Shown here: in pieces, positions 23,801-37,013 of the stretch
Numbering within the stretch: position 1 is the stretch's first letter
How the letters are laid out: each line of letters opens with the position of its first letter
Source: Adineta vaga
Taxonomy: Eukaryota; Rotifera
NCBI GenBank assembly: GCA_021613535.1
Contig: CP075496.1
Location: 10,540,001 to 10,604,000 of the forward strand
DNA: 64,000 nucleotides
Reading direction: 5' to 3'
The notes under the pieces: generated by a model
Database searches by the model: none
Seen by the model: only the letters and a program-made list of their open reading frames with translations
What the model was told of the DNA's origin: nothing
Made by a program: the position numbers and the translations under genes

Positions 23801-24747
23801 TTTTCATGAGAATTACAAAAACTAAATCGAAATTTTGTTCTCTATTTAGATTCTCGTTGAACTACCGAATCGACTTCATAGTCTCGATTGGTGTATGGTA
23901 TTTAGTACTGAAGCACATGGATTTAGTTTAAGTCAATTATATCGTCGATCATTAGAATTCGATCATGACATGCCAGTATTAGTAATTGTGAAAGATGTTA
24001 AACAAAATGTAAATAAAACATTTCTTCTATGTTATAAAATAGCTTCTTGTTATCGGTTTCTAGATATTTGGTGCTTTTGTACCACATCAACTAGTCGTGA
24101 AAGAAGGCGTTTATGGCACAGGAGAATCATTTTTGTTTACACTTCTTCCTGAATTTCGAGTAAGTCTCAACAATGTTATATAGACTGGGAGAAGTGCGAG
24201 GTCTATTCATGCTAGATTGCTAGTTTTGCTTCGAGAAATTAGTCTTCCGTTTTTATGTCATGTCTATACTATTGTTTTCTTTCTCTTGCTATAATCTAAA
24301 AAAAACTAATATTTAATACTTCATTGGTCTTATTATCATGTTTGTCAGGCAGAAAAACATTCCGAAGGAAGTTAAACAGACTTGATTTTTTTATGATGTA
24401 AGTAAATAGATTAAGTTTTAATCTGTTATGGATGTGTGTGTCTAGGAAATGACGTCAATCTTTCTTTTTCTAGGTATTCAACTGGACAGGTGATAATGAT
24501 TTTTTTGTTAAAGGTGATCTTAATTCAATTGGTTTTGGAATAGGAGAGTAAGTTAAACGAATAGAATATATCATTTGTCAAATCTAATTGTCTTTGATTT
24601 GATTTTAGAGGTACATATGGTTTATGGTTTGATGCTGATTTATATCATGGACGAACATGTCCGTGTAAAACATTTAATAATGAATATTTAACCTCAAGTG
24701 AAGATTTTATCATTGCAAGTATTGAAGTATGGACATTTATAGATTGA
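17866..24747 (+). CDS. OXR1: OXR1/NCOA7-like LysM-TLDc oxidation resistance protein, long form
   Basis: Sixteen exons join in frame: 17866-18070, 18135-18193, 18242-18349, 18399-18890, 19180-19292, 19783-19851, 19913-20316, 20383-20436, 20482-20547, 20602-20809, 21819-22074, 23650-23784, 23850-24008, 24064-24159, 24474-24547, 24609-24747. The product has about 878 residues. The start is uncertain: codons 17866-17895 look intronic, and the in-frame ATG at 17962 is a good alternative. A LysM domain (G-T-I-S-Y-T-I-N-D-G-D-T-L to I-F-V-P) is followed by a GRAM-like segment (G-T-L-L-V-T-P-N-A-V-M-F-D-P), then E-Y-W-F-S-V-P-K-E-K and a C-terminal TLDc domain (F-G-A-F-V-P, G-T-G-E-S-F-L-F-T). Family knowledge: OXR1/NCOA7 proteins protect against oxidative stress and bind the V-ATPase. 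Unlike its neighbours it has five long introns. Confidence 0.9.
21088..21106 (+). promoter_or_regulatory. Inverted ERRE/SF-1-type nuclear receptor half-sites
   Basis: In the 1-kb intron 20810-21818, TCAAGGTC and GACCTTGA face each other across TTT. The right arm read on the minus strand is TCAAGGTCA, the exact extended half-site bound by ERR/FTZ-F1-type receptors. The surrounding 100 bases are less AT-rich than the rest of the intron. Confidence 0.35.
23178..23216 (+). repeat. GAGA/CTCT inverted repeat (hairpin)
   Basis: A (GA)n run at 23178-23190 is followed after a short loop (TTACATAT) by a (CT)n run at 23202-23214, so the strand can fold on itself. It lies 30 bases upstream of a TATA box. 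GAGA tracts are known nucleosome-clearing elements in some animals. Confidence 0.5.
23242..23249 (+). promoter_or_regulatory. Internal TATA box (TATATAAG) in OXR1-like gene
   Basis: TATATAAG sits 32 bases before an ATG (23281) that opens an alternative first exon. It lies inside the 1575-base intron of the long transcript. Confidence 0.5.
23281..24747 (+). CDS. OXR1/NCOA7-like short TLDc-only isoform (alternative first exon)
   Basis: Alternative first exon 23281-23559 encodes 93 Ser/Arg-rich residues and ends with a phase-0 donor (GGG|GTATAT). It therefore splices in frame to 23650, the same acceptor used by the long form, and continues through the five TLDc exons for about 293 residues in total. 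The exon has no LysM or GRAM part and cannot be needed by the long form, because 22074 joins 23650 directly at a family-conserved junction (K-E-W-E then I-I-N-V-D-E). A TATA box and GAGA hairpin lie directly upstream. Vertebrate OXR1 and NCOA7 also make short TLDc-only isoforms from internal promoters, so this is probably a real second product. Confidence 0.65.
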
Positions 24748-26244
24748 TACAATTAATTTCTATTCTCTATTTATTTGTCCTGTATAACAATGAACTTAAA
24801 TTATATGTCAGAAAGAGTATTTTAATGTTTTTATTAATTCTATATATCTACTTTTGCTTTGTTTTTCTATTATTAATTCATTTCTCTCTTTTTTTGTATC
24901 TGAAATGATACCGAGTAAACGAGAAGAAAAAAAGGGAATATTCCGACAGACAAAAGATGAACACCTACAGTTTTTTTTCTCGTTTCTCCTACGATTGCAA
25001 TATTTTATTTAAATAAAACATGAAAATTTCATTTTGAACTTTTTCTTTTGCTTAATTGATTCATGTGACAGATGAAAATCGATGGTTTTATCAGGTTTAT
25101 TATAATTAAAAAGAAATTCTGTTGAACACACTTTAAATAGAATATGAGAACAAAAGAGAAAACTAATTAAATTTTAAAAAGTATCTCGAAGAGAATTTAT
25201 ATTCTGTCAAAAACAAGCAAGTTTCTTTTTACGTGAAAGTTTATAAATGCTGCCACAAGATACATCTGTTTATTCGGCAGTATCCGTACGATAATTATCT
25301 TGTTTCTTCATACAGGATTAAAAAATAAATTATTAATAGAACTTAAGTCAATGGATAAGTACAAAGTTGTTGCTATTAATATCAGTTTGGGTAAAAAGCT
25401 AAAAGAACTCGGACAAAAAACGTTCTGTTGTCTTTCCAACTTCGCTTTAATATTTAGATACTTTACATATTTGAATTCGTTTGATAATTAAACAAATTCT
25501 TGATTCTTCGAGTGTGTCATACCAAATGATTTATAAACAATAAACTCATTGTCTTCTACATTAATAACACTTATTCTTTATGAACAAACAAAATAACAAG
25601 GATTATCCAATTTCTCGAGAGATGAAAGGTAGTTCAACATCGATTTTCTTGCTTCAAATAACAAAGAAACACAATAAGCATTCTTCATGATTTAAAGAAT
25701 AAATTGAATAGAAATCTACATTCGAGAATTAATCACATGTTAGTATGATAATGGAAATAGGAGGTGTATATTGTCTTTAATCTTTTGTATGAATTCATAT
25801 TGTAGAGGTATCATAATAAAAGATAAGTCATTTGCTAGTAATATTTCCTTTTGTAATTCTTTATCTTATTTCAATGGTATCATTCAGACAGAAAAAAATA
25901 TTGATGCTCTAAGAATGAGTCTCTGACGTTTTTCAGTATAAAATCTTAATAAGAAGTACTCAAGCAGAAAATTCATAGTTATCTTTGATATTCGTTTTAT
26001 TTAAACAATAACTAGAATAGATTGTTATTGAAAGTAAACTATGAACAATAGTCGAAAGAACAATGATCTATCGACATCTGATTGATACATATACACTGTA
26101 GTCTTGTTTTGAAGAAAATAAAGAAAAAGAATCGAGTCACATTGGATGTGTACATGTATATATATAGATCACATTTATTCGTCATCAACATTTCGAAATA
26201 ACACTTTTCAACTCTTTTACTCCGTGTGCCAAAGAAAGACAGAA
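24748..26244. other. Intergenic region between OXR1-like and CDK genes
   Basis: About 1.5 kb of AT-rich DNA. The open stretch 25300-25491 lacks splice or domain support. A TATATATAG element at about 26157-26166 lies 80 bases before the CDK start and may be its TATA box. Confidence 0.5.
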
Positions 26245-27624
26245 ATGTGTTCGATCGGATATGGTGGTTTAATTGATTGTTCATGGCACGATATAAAAGA
26301 TAATTTACAAGTAACTGAAAAGGATTTTCAACGTATGGGAAAACTTGGTGGAGGTTTGAACCGATCTTTTTCTCTCAATTAAAATTCATTTATTTGTATT
26401 CAAGGCACATATGGTGATGTATTTCGTGTTCGTCATCGAATAACGGGGGAAATCTATGCTTTAAAACAAATTCGTGATGAACATGAAGCAAATGGTATTC
26501 CAGCAACAGCCATGCGTGAAGCAGTTATACTTAAACAATTGAATCATGAAAATATTATTAAACTATTTGATGTATTTCTAACGGATGAACGATGTTATTT
26601 CTTACTTGAATATATGGATGAAGATTTAAAACGTTATTTAGATCAAAATCGACCATTAGAAAGACGAATAATTAAAGTAATTAATTTCACTAAGTATAAA
26701 AAATATTGAACAGACATTGTTTTCTTCTAGAGTTTTATGCATCAATTATTAGAAGCAGTTTTTCATTGTCATAAACATCGTATAATTCATCGTGATATTA
26801 AACCACATAATATTTTAGTGAATAATGAAGGTCGAATTAAAATCTGTGATTTTGGTAAATGAATTTGAAAAGGAAATTTTGTGAGAGAAATTCCTTTAAT
26901 TTTTCTTACTCAGGTCTTTCACGCGCTTTCACAATTCCAATGAAAATTTATACACATGAAATTGTTACACTTTGGTATCGTGCACCAGAAATTTTACTTG
27001 GATCATTAACCTATGGAACACCCGGTTTGTATGAGACTTATTTCGAAGAAAGTTTTATGACAATTCTGACTAAGTTTTTAGTGGATATGTGGTCATTAGG
27101 TTGTATATTCGGTGAAATGTATCAAGGTTGGCCATTATTTCATGGAGATTCAGAAATCGATCAAATCTTTCAAATATTTAAGTAAAATTTTGTCGATTTT
27201 TTAATGCAATCAGTGATCAGTTTTATTTTATAATTTCATAGAATATTAGGTACACCGAATGAAGAAAGTTGGCCAAATATATTTCTTTTACCACAATTTA
27301 AGTCTTCTTTTCCAAAATTTAAAATCCAAGAAACTCAATTACGAGAAATTATGGATAAAGACAAAGTTGCTTATGATTTACTTCAAGTAAATTACGAATA
27401 AATCTTTCGAAGAACAAAACATGAATTATCATTTTCTAATATCTATCTTTTAGCGATTATTAACTTGTGATCCGACGGTACGTTTAGCTGCTCGATTTGC
27501 ATTACGACATGAATATTTCAATGAATGTGATTCGAAAAAACCATTACTAACAATTACAAATATTCATTCGAATCGAACTCAATGTGATGAAAATAATAAT
27601 AACATTGAAATCAATAAAAAATAA
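26245..27624 (+). CDS. Cyclin-dependent kinase, CDK1/2-like, divergent
   Basis: Seven exons (26245-26353, 26405-26676, 26731-26854, 26914-27024, 27082-27181, 27242-27386, 27454-27624) give 343 residues with an N-terminal extension of about 30. The Gly-rich loop is G-G-G-T-Y-G (the inhibitory Thr/Tyr pair is kept; the usual Glu is Gly). The VAIK-type lysine is in A-L-K-Q-I. The cyclin-binding helix reads G-I-P-A-T-A-M-R-E instead of G-V-P-S-T-A-I-R-E. The catalytic loop is [10 protein letters not shown], followed by D-F-G-L-S-R. The activation segment [14 protein letters not shown] has the T-loop Thr. It should be an active, cyclin-dependent Ser/Thr kinase; the altered PSTAIRE suggests a changed cyclin preference. 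The C-terminal tail is Asn/Lys-rich. Confidence 0.88.
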
Positions 27625-28178
27625 AATGTGAAGTATCGTTCTAGTTCTTTTTTAATGTTTCATTCGTTTGTCATCTTTTCTTTTACTCTCTGTATATATA
27701 TATATGTATCGTTGAAAATAATTGTTCAAATAGTTATTAAAACCAAATATGTGTTTCTAATAAAAGTGATGTTATAGAAATCTTTCCACGAAAAAAGGAA
27801 ACAAATAAACGTTTTTTTCTGTATTCAATTTTTGTGAATATATATTAAATTGAAATCAAAAAATTTGATTCAACACTATAAATGATCATCAATCGATCTT
27901 TCGAACGAAAAAGATTATATACTGATCACTGTCGCCACCTGTCGTATACTAGTTTGATAGTTCGAAATCGTTCTTCCAATACATTTCATTCTCTCTCTCA
28001 TCTAGTAATGTGATGATGGTGATTCTTTTAGCTTTTACTTTGCCGAGTCTTATCATAAACTTGTAGGTGTGCTAGAGTGCCAAATTTCTTGGTGTCTTCT
28101 TATCTATTCTATTCTTCTTCATTTTTTGTCGACGATTCATTTCGAATCTAACATTATTTAGATGCTACATTCAAAACA
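27625..28178. other. Intergenic region before DNAJC13
   Basis: AT-rich spacer. An acceptor-like ATTATTTAG ends near 28160, 18 bases before the DNAJC13 ATG. No other feature was seen. Confidence 0.5.
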
Positions 28179-31100
28179 ATGACGCATAATATACCAGACA
28201 ATCGCGATCTTTCCTGTTATCATGTAACAAAACATTCATGGCGTGGAAAATACAAACGAATATTTTCCATCGGTACACATGGTATCAGTACGTATGAACC
28301 ATCAACACTTGGTCTGACCAATGCCTGGCCATATGATCAAGTTGTGTCACTAACACTATCAAAGTCAGCAAATACAGCCGATAAATCGCAACAAACAATA
28401 GCAAATTCTTCACCGATTGCTGAGTTTATTCTAACATTTCGAACAAAATCAAAAAAAACTGATACAATGCGTTTTTCCAGTGAATATCGTGCAGAAATCT
28501 TAACAGATGCATTACGTTTTCAATCATTATTTAGTCATCAACAACCATTACCACAACCCAAAGTTATATCAGCTACAAAACTTCATTGGTCATCCCAACG
28601 TATACCTGTTCTTCTACGTATTCAATCAAATTGCATTGAACAAATCGATGGAAGTACAAATCGTTTCCTATGTTCATATGATTATAAAGATATTGATCAA
28701 TTAATTTCATTGACAAGTGAAGGTGATACAACTCCACGTGGATTTCTTATTCAAGATAAAAATACCGGACGATTACATGCATTTGTTACAACTGAGAGTC
28801 AAAGTATATTTCAAAATGTCGTTGATTCAGCTCATGCAAATCTTGGTGTACAAGTTCGTTTATCGAAAAAATCTTTTACACTCAATGATTATCAACAATT
28901 ACGTTTTGGTCCAAATTATACATCTGATGAGCATTTAACATCATTTGCTGAATTTATTGTTTACAAACATTCATCACGACATACCGAAAGTGTTCGTCGA
29001 TTACTTTGTTTAACGGAAACATGTTTAATTGAACGTGATCCAGCAACGTATCATATATGTACATTGAAACCATTAAATGAAATCTTTGCACTTGTAAGAC
29101 ATAAAGATTCTTTACAAGAATTTACCATTGAATATATACGAAATAATCCAACACGAGTTAGATGTAAATATACATCGACTGAACGAGATATTCTATTAGC
29201 AACATTATTAGATGGTGTACGTTCAGCTGGTAATAATGATTGTTGTGTTAAAACGAATCCAACAGATCGAGGAAAACGTTTTGCACCATTTGGACATTTA
29301 GTGGACGATGAAGTTGAAATACAACATTTGAAATTCTTAGTACAACCACCATCAGGTTAGAAAAGAAAAACAATAACAGAAATTTTCATTCTTTTTTCTT
29401 CTATATCTAGGTCGACTTTCATCGCCACAAGATGGAGCAAATTCTACGGCATCGCAAGGAAATGTTTCATTCAATGAAATTTTAAAACGATTTAATGCTA
29501 ATGTACCGTATAGTGGTTTAATCAATGCAGTTACATCAGAAGGTATAGTATCATAGACATTTTTCCCCAAAAAATAAGAGCAAAAAAGAAAAGTAATTTC
29601 TCATTAAATTCAAGTGTTACTTTCATGTTTACAATACTTGAGAAAAAAAAGAGAAAAGAAATTTTCATTAACATAAAAATTGTTCTTTCTTCTTTTTCAA
29701 GGTCTTTTTGCTGAAAAGAAAGAAAAATTAATTCATTCAGCATTAAATGCTTTACTCGATAATGATACAACTAATACAGTAGTTGATCTTGAATTTATCG
29801 AAGATCAATATCTTGCATTACGACGTTTATTAGCATCGAAAGCTGGTTTTCAAGCATTTACTCAATTATTGAAATTTCGTGAACGTATCGGAACAAAAAT
29901 CGTTCGTTCATTAAAATTAAATGATGATCAAGTTACATATTCGGCATTAGAAATGTTGAATACATTATTACAACCAATGCATTTAGATTATGATATACGA
30001 CAAGAACAATTGAATAAATCTAGTATATTATCATCGAAAAAATTTCTTGAAGGTTTATTAGATATTTTTTTAAAACATGTCAAACAAAATACAGGTTCAT
30101 TGATTATATCATCTTTTTTGGATTTTCTAACATATACCTTATGTCCACCATTTTCCGAAACAACAGGTAAACTTGTCATTTCAATCGATTGATCATTATA
30201 GGAAAGAATTTATTTCGATTTTAATTCTAGATGGACAACATTTTGATGTTCTTTTGGAATTAGTATCATCGAATGGAAGAATATTTTTTAAATTATTTCA
30301 ACATTCATCATTTACAATTGTGAAAGGAGCTGGATCGATAATGAAAGCTATTATTGAAGAAGGTTCATCAGATATTGCAGCACATATGCAAGATTTAGCA
30401 TTGAGTGAAGGTGCTCTACCAATTCATCTTCTACGAGCATTATTTACGTCATCGAATGATACAAGACTATTACCATTGAAATATCTTAGTCAACAATTAC
30501 TTGGTTTATGGTCAACTGGACATCCAACAACATATGGATTGTTGAAAAGAATATTTCCACTTGGTCTTGTTGCTTATTTAGATTCAAGTGAAGAACCGGA
30601 GAAAGATTTTGGTAAAGAAATTTACTTCAATAGTTGGCAGAATTTAATCTAATCGTTCTTTTCATTCTAGATGAATCATCTCTTCTTGGTCGTGATAATC
30701 TTCGACTTGCTACTGAACAACATGCTAATACAACAAAAAGTAATGCTCTATCTACTTCGATAATAAATACTGCTAATAAAATTCGTAATGCAACTCAAGT
30801 GAAAATTCTTGAAAATCATGTTCAAAATACGTTTCAACATTGGAGTTTAAAATTAAAACAAAATAATAAATATTCTTCTTCGGATAATACGAATTCTAGT
30901 GGAACAAATCTAACGAATAATTTAAATGATAAACAACAACCTGTAGTTCTACGTAAACCACGACAACGTATTCGGGCTGAAAAGAATTGGCGATTATTTT
31001 ATCAAAAATTTATGATGGATCATGCACGACCAACATTGATTTGGAATAATAAAACTCGAGATGAATTACGTGAAACAATCGAAAATGAAATAAGAAATTT

Positions 31101-34100
31101 TAATATTGATAAAGATCTTGGTCATGGACATTTAATATCATGGAATCATCATGAATTTGAAGTTTTATATCAATGTTTAAATGATGAAATCAAAATTGGA
31201 AGTGTCTATTTACGTCTATTATTAGAACAAGGTGAATTAACAACTAATACAGATGCTGCTTCAGGTTCGTAAGGATTGAATATTCTTGTTCTTTAATAAA
31301 TTATTTTCTTTGATTTTCAGATGCTTATAATGCATCGGAATTTTTCAATGATCTTTATCATCGTTTTCTTCTTTCACAACCAATTAATCCTAAACAAGCA
31401 GCTATGAAATCAATGTGTTTGCAAGCAATGACTATTGTCTATGCTCGTCATTATGAAAATATTGGAGCATTTAATGATACAAAACATATTATTCTTATGC
31501 TTGATCGTTCAACGGATAAATGTGAACGTGATCGTTTATTAATGTTTATTAGTAAATTAATCTTAAATCATCGAAATGTGCGAGATATAATCGATTGTGG
31601 TGGAATTAAAACTTTAATTCAATTGATGTGTTTAGCACATTTACATATCAATCGTGCACAAGTACCATTAGCTTCGAATGTCTTAGAATCATCATCAACA
31701 ATGACAAGAGAAAGTGAAAAAGAATGGTACTATGGTAAACAAGATAAAGAAAAACTTGGTCCATATAGTTTCAATGAAATTAAAGATTTATATAAAGAAG
31801 GAACATTTGATGCGAAAACACGGTATTGGGCACAAGGTAAATTTGTTCTTGAAACTGTTGAGAAAAATGTGAAGAGAATTAATTTTTGTTTTTAAATTTC
31901 ATCTTTAGGTTTGGATGGTTGGAAAACAATAGATCGTATTCCACAATTAAAATGGACTTTATTAGCTAATGGTCAATCCCTTCTGAATGATAGTGAATTA
32001 GCTGGAATGATTCTTGATATTTTAATATCAATGTGTGATTTATATCCTTCACGAGATGTTGTTACAGGTGCAATCATTCGTCCATTTCCAAAAATCAAAC
32101 GTTTATTAAATGATCCAACATGTTTACCACATTTAGTTCAATTATTATTAACATTTGATCCAAGTTTAGTCGAAAAAGTTGTAATATTACTCAATGCACT
32201 TGTTCAAGACAATCCATTACTTGCACAATTCTATATGACTGGTGTTTTCTATTTCATTTTAATGTATACTGGTTCAAATATTCTTCCAATTGGACATTTT
32301 CTGAAATATACACATTTAGCACAAGGATTTCGTTCCGATGAACAACAACAAAGTGGAGAGAAAAAAGATTTACTCTTTCGTTCAGTACTTGGTCATCTAT
32401 TACCTGAAGCAATGATTTGTTATTTGGAAAATCATGGACCTGAAAAATTCGCACAAATGTTTCTTGGTAAGTCAAAAACATGTTCACTATTTATTTTTTA
32501 TTTATATTAATTCGTCTATAGGGGAATTCGATCAACCGGAAACAATCTGGTCAAATGAAATGCGTCGTTTAATGATCGAAAAAATTGCTCTCCATTTAGG
32601 TTTGATAATTTCTAAATTCAGATATAGACGGGGAAAAACAAACATTTTCAATATATCTTTCTTCTTCTAGCTGATTATTCTCCACGTTTAATGTCAAATA
32701 TTGCAGCAATTTATTCCTATTGTACAATTCCAGTTATTGATTATCCACAATTAGAAAGTGAATTATTTTGCAATACATACTATTTACGTCATTTATGTGA
32801 TGAACAGAAGTTTCCAGAATGGCCTATACGTGAACCTATTGCATTACTTAAAGATTGTTTAAATATGTGGAAAGCTGAATTAGAGAAAAAAGGAAGTGAT
32901 ATGAGTGTAGATGAAGCATATCAAGTACTTGGTAAGATTCATTGAATTTTCAAATACATTATGAACTGTTCCTATTTTCTATTGATCGAAAAGAAATCAA
33001 AACAACTTTTCTATTTAGAAATATACAGTACGGAAATAGATTCCGATAACTTAAATGATATCAGAGGTGAACATAATTCCTAGTCTCATATAATCTGCAT
33101 GTATTCTAACTGGATAAAGGATAACAAAAGCAAATCTTGACTATTGATTCAACAAACATTTTTCATACTTTCATTATTATGTGATCTATCATTTTAGGTC
33201 TTGATATAAAAGATGGAGATTCTCCATCAACAAATGGTCCACCAAATGAATCAACGATTCGTAAGGCATACTTTCGTCTTGCTAATAAATATCATCCAGA
33301 TAAAAATCCAACTGGTCGTGATATGTTCGAACGTGTTAATAAAGCATATGAATTTCTTTGTGCTGCTTCACGTATTCAACAAGGTCCAAATGAATTCAAC
33401 ATTTATTTATTACTTAAAACTCAATCTATTCTCTATCGTCGATATAAAACTTTACTTTCCGAATATAAATATGCTGGTTATCCAATGTTAATTCGTATAC
33501 TTGAAACTGAAGCTAAAAATGATCAATTATTTTCAACAGGTAATACAACAAAAGCTACAGCATTATTACCTATTGCTATTGAATTACTCTATTATACACT
33601 TGATTGTTCGGAATTAAATTGTGAAGAATTACGTCGTGAAAATGGTTTAGAAATTTTAACACAAGTATTTCAACGTTGTTCATCAGTTATTACGAAATCA
33701 TCTAAATCCGATGATTTTGTTGTTGCTGTTTGTCAATATTCCGCATTATGTTATAGTGTTGCTGGACATTTTGAGAAATCACGTGATCTATTTGTTGATC
33801 CGGATAAACTTCAATGTGTATTAAAAGAATTATGTCATTGTTTAAATTATACACATTTAAAACAATTATGTACATGTATATGTAAAGCAGCAATGTCTTT
33901 ATGTCATTCAGATGTACGTTTAAGAGATTTATTACATCGTCATGGTTTCTTTGTTTATGCTTGCCGTGGATTATTTAATTATGATTATACATTAGATGTA
34001 AGTTTTCAAAAATAAAAAAATTTTCATGATCAAATCGATAATATTTTCTTTTAGGAAAGTGGTATTGCTGATGCAAGTAATAAACAATATGTTGATAATC

Positions 34101-36338
34101 AATTAGCATATGATTATTTACAAACACTTGCATCACTTATTCCAGAAAATCCACCTGCTTTAATGGCTGCACAAACATTCTTAACTCCATATATTGTTTC
34201 TCAATTACCAGATCGTGCTATATTGAAATTACTTAATTCAAATCAAGAACAACCTTACTTAGTTTGGGATAATTCATGTCGACAAGAATTAATGGATAAA
34301 ATGGATGAAACACGAGATTATTTAGTTAAAAATGATTACAAATTAGATATAGATAAATTTGGTAATCCATCCGAATTTCGTTTTTCAGCACATAAAAATG
34401 AATTAATTATTGGCGAAGTCTTTGTTCGAGTTTATAATTTACAACCAACGACTGTTCTCAAAGATCCGAAAAGATTCTGTTTAGATTTAATCGATTACTT
34501 AGGAACAAGTTCACAATATATCAATACATTGATGTCCATGCAAATTCAACAAGAACAACAGCAACAACAAAAATCAAATGTATGTATATATTCAAAAAGA
34601 GTCGATCATTCGTTGTTGAAATCTATCTATTTTGATTTAGGACGATAAAAAATCTGCTGAAGTTATTCAACAGGAAAAACAAGAGCATATATCTCAAGCA
34701 TTGGAAGCATTAAAAAATGTTATTCGTAATAATATTGGTACTGAAACATTATGTATTGGTCATTTTAAACTTTTATTTTCATTATTACGTATGGAAAACG
34801 TTGGTCGTTTACAACAATATGCATTAGAATTGATTCTTCATCTGAGTGGTTCAAATGAATGTGTCAATGATATATCACAATCGAATGTGATTGTTTATCT
34901 TTTACTTGTTCTACGTTCATCATTATCTCATCAAGAGACAACATTAGAGATATTAAATGCACTTGCATCGAATGGAAAAATTGTTCGAGATATTGTTGAT
35001 AGTGGTGGTCTTCTTTATCTACTTGATATTTTTTCCAATGGACAAAATTCCAATTTACGTGAACAAGCAGCTAATGTTCTAGCTAAATTAATGAGTGATC
35101 GTTTACATGGTCCACGTATACGTTTACAATTAATTAAATATCTACCTAATTTAGTTATTGATGCTATGCGTGAATCATGTGAAACATCTATACAATTATT
35201 TGAGACAACACATGAAAATCCGGAATTAATTTGGAATGATCATACACGTGAAATGACATGTGAACGTATTGGTAAACAACTAAATGAATTTTACATAAAA
35301 CAACGAATAGCACCAACGGAAACGAAATGGTCTCTTGATGATTCCTATCAATTATTAGGTGATGATGAAGAAACACAACGAATTCAACAAAATGAATTAG
35401 TAGTAGCTGGCGTTTATATTCGATTATTAATTGCTAATCCTGGTTGGATTGTTCGACGACCAAAAGAATTTCTTACTGAATTACTTAGTCGATGGACTAC
35501 ACATTCAAAGTAACTATTATTCATGATAATTAAGTGATCATGATTTCTTTTTTTTATTTTCGTAGACAACCTGAACAACTTCTTATATCACATACGGATG
35601 AATTTGAAATGTTAACACAATGTTTAATTCAATTATTACATGCTCAACCAACATTATGTGAACATTTACCATCAATCGGATTTTTACCATCAATTGTTCA
35701 AGCATTAGAATGTAAAAAGAATGATGCTATTGTTGCATCTGCTGTGAAAGTACTCTTTGCTCTATGTAAATCAGAGGTTTGTTTACAAACATTTTCAATG
35801 AAATGTCCACAAATTATTAGTGGATTTAAACAAGCTATGCAAGCAAGACGTGATCATCTTGGTACGAAATTTATAAAGATAATATTCATTGACTTTATTT
35901 TGTTTTTCTTTTACAGGACTTATATCGGAATGTTTACATGATCTATTTCGAACACCAGCTCCAGGTACACCGGATGAATTTATTAAAGAATCGTTACGTT
36001 GTCAATTGATTGAACATATTCTAACATTACTCGATCAACCATTAGCAGATGTTGAAAAACCAGGTTCTTGTAAAGCACACTTAGTTGATTCATGTAAATT
36101 AATGGCTGAATCATTAGTTTATGGTGAACAAGTATCACGTATACTTCAATCGTCAACAGTATGGAACGATTATAAAGATCAACGTCATGATCTTTTTATT
36201 CAAACATCATCCCATATGCAAGCATTAACAGGTGGATCAGTAGGACCACAAATTGCAGGTTATTTAACGTCATCAACATCGACAACAACTGCTGGAAAAC
36301 AAAACATGACTGTTCCTCCACCATTAATGGATAATTAA
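28179..36338 (+). CDS. DNAJC13: DNAJC13 / RME-8 endosomal J-domain protein
   Basis: Fourteen constitutive exons join in frame to about 2357 residues: 28179-29355, 29411-29542, 29702-30166, 30231-30611, 30671-31264, 31321-31836, 31909-32466, 32522-32599, 32671-32931, 33198-33997, 34055-34579, 34641-35509, 35566-35861, 35917-36338. The N-terminus ([15 protein letters not shown]) and [15 protein letters not shown] match RME-8 closely. A GYF_2-like segment (E-W-Y-Y-G-K..L-G-P-Y-S-F) and repeated I-W-N-(N/D)..R-E/D-E-L 'IWN' motifs follow. The J domain has H-P-D at 33293-33301 within [11 protein letters not shown]-like repeats fill the rest. Family knowledge: RME-8 recruits Hsc70 to early endosomes and controls retromer/WASH tubules and clathrin. 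An extra phase-compatible 48-base exon may exist at 33019-33066. Confidence 0.95.
33019..33066 (+). other. Candidate 48-base cassette exon of DNAJC13
   Basis: Inside the unusually long 266-base intron 32932-33197, an acceptor (TTCTATTTAG) and donor (GTGAAC) bound a 48-base open segment whose phases match both neighbours exactly. Inclusion adds 16 residues ([16 protein letters not shown]) directly before the J domain without shifting the frame. Confidence 0.5.
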
Positions 36339-37013
36339 AATCAAAACGAGATTTTTTTCTTTCAAAATTTAGATGAATTTTTTTTCCTTCTGTGATAGAT
36401 TTTTGTTGCAATATGGATTGATTTAATTCTTCGTATCTTATTTGTATGTACTCACTGATATCATTTATTTATAATTCTTTTTTTCTTCTATCTCTCTTTC
36501 TTCTTATAAACATACATCTTATCGTATAAAACAAAACAACTTTTTTTTCTTTTCTGTATGTTCTTCTGAAAAAACCTCAACCGGTAATTCCTTTATCTTT
36601 CTATTTATGCGCGCATGTATGTGTGTGAGAGTGTGTGTGTGCTTGATTATTCAGTTTTTTTTGTTCATTCTTTGTCAGAAAACATACGTCAAAACGTGAA
36701 GAATGGTAAATTATAAAATATAATCATTATATTTGCTTCTATCGTGTGATTTACAATATAGATCAAGAGATCATTCTTTTTTTCTCTTCACATTCGAGTT
36801 TGATATCTTATGTGAGCCGAAAGAAGATTAGTAGTGACGTGAGAAATAATACTTTCATTCAATTATTCGCTAGTCTATTCCTATTTAGAGATTGGTTATA
36901 TCTTTCTACATTAAAGGATAAGCAACTAACTATATATAGTTGAGAATTGCATTTGATGAGCTCTGATATTTATATATTTTTTTAATCAAATTTTGGTATA
37001 TTATAGATATACC
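36339..37013. other. Intergenic region DNAJC13-MFSD12
   Basis: 3' flank of DNAJC13, a short GT/GA-rich microsatellite at about 36618-36641 and an AT-rich promoter. TATATATAG lies near 36931-36939. An acceptor-like TATTATAG ends about eight bases before the MFSD12 ATG. No gene was seen. Confidence 0.5.

Noticed and set aside
25300-25491. 63-codon ORF between OXR1-like and CDK genes
   Set aside because: No protein-like features, no splice partners, and codon use like intergenic DNA.
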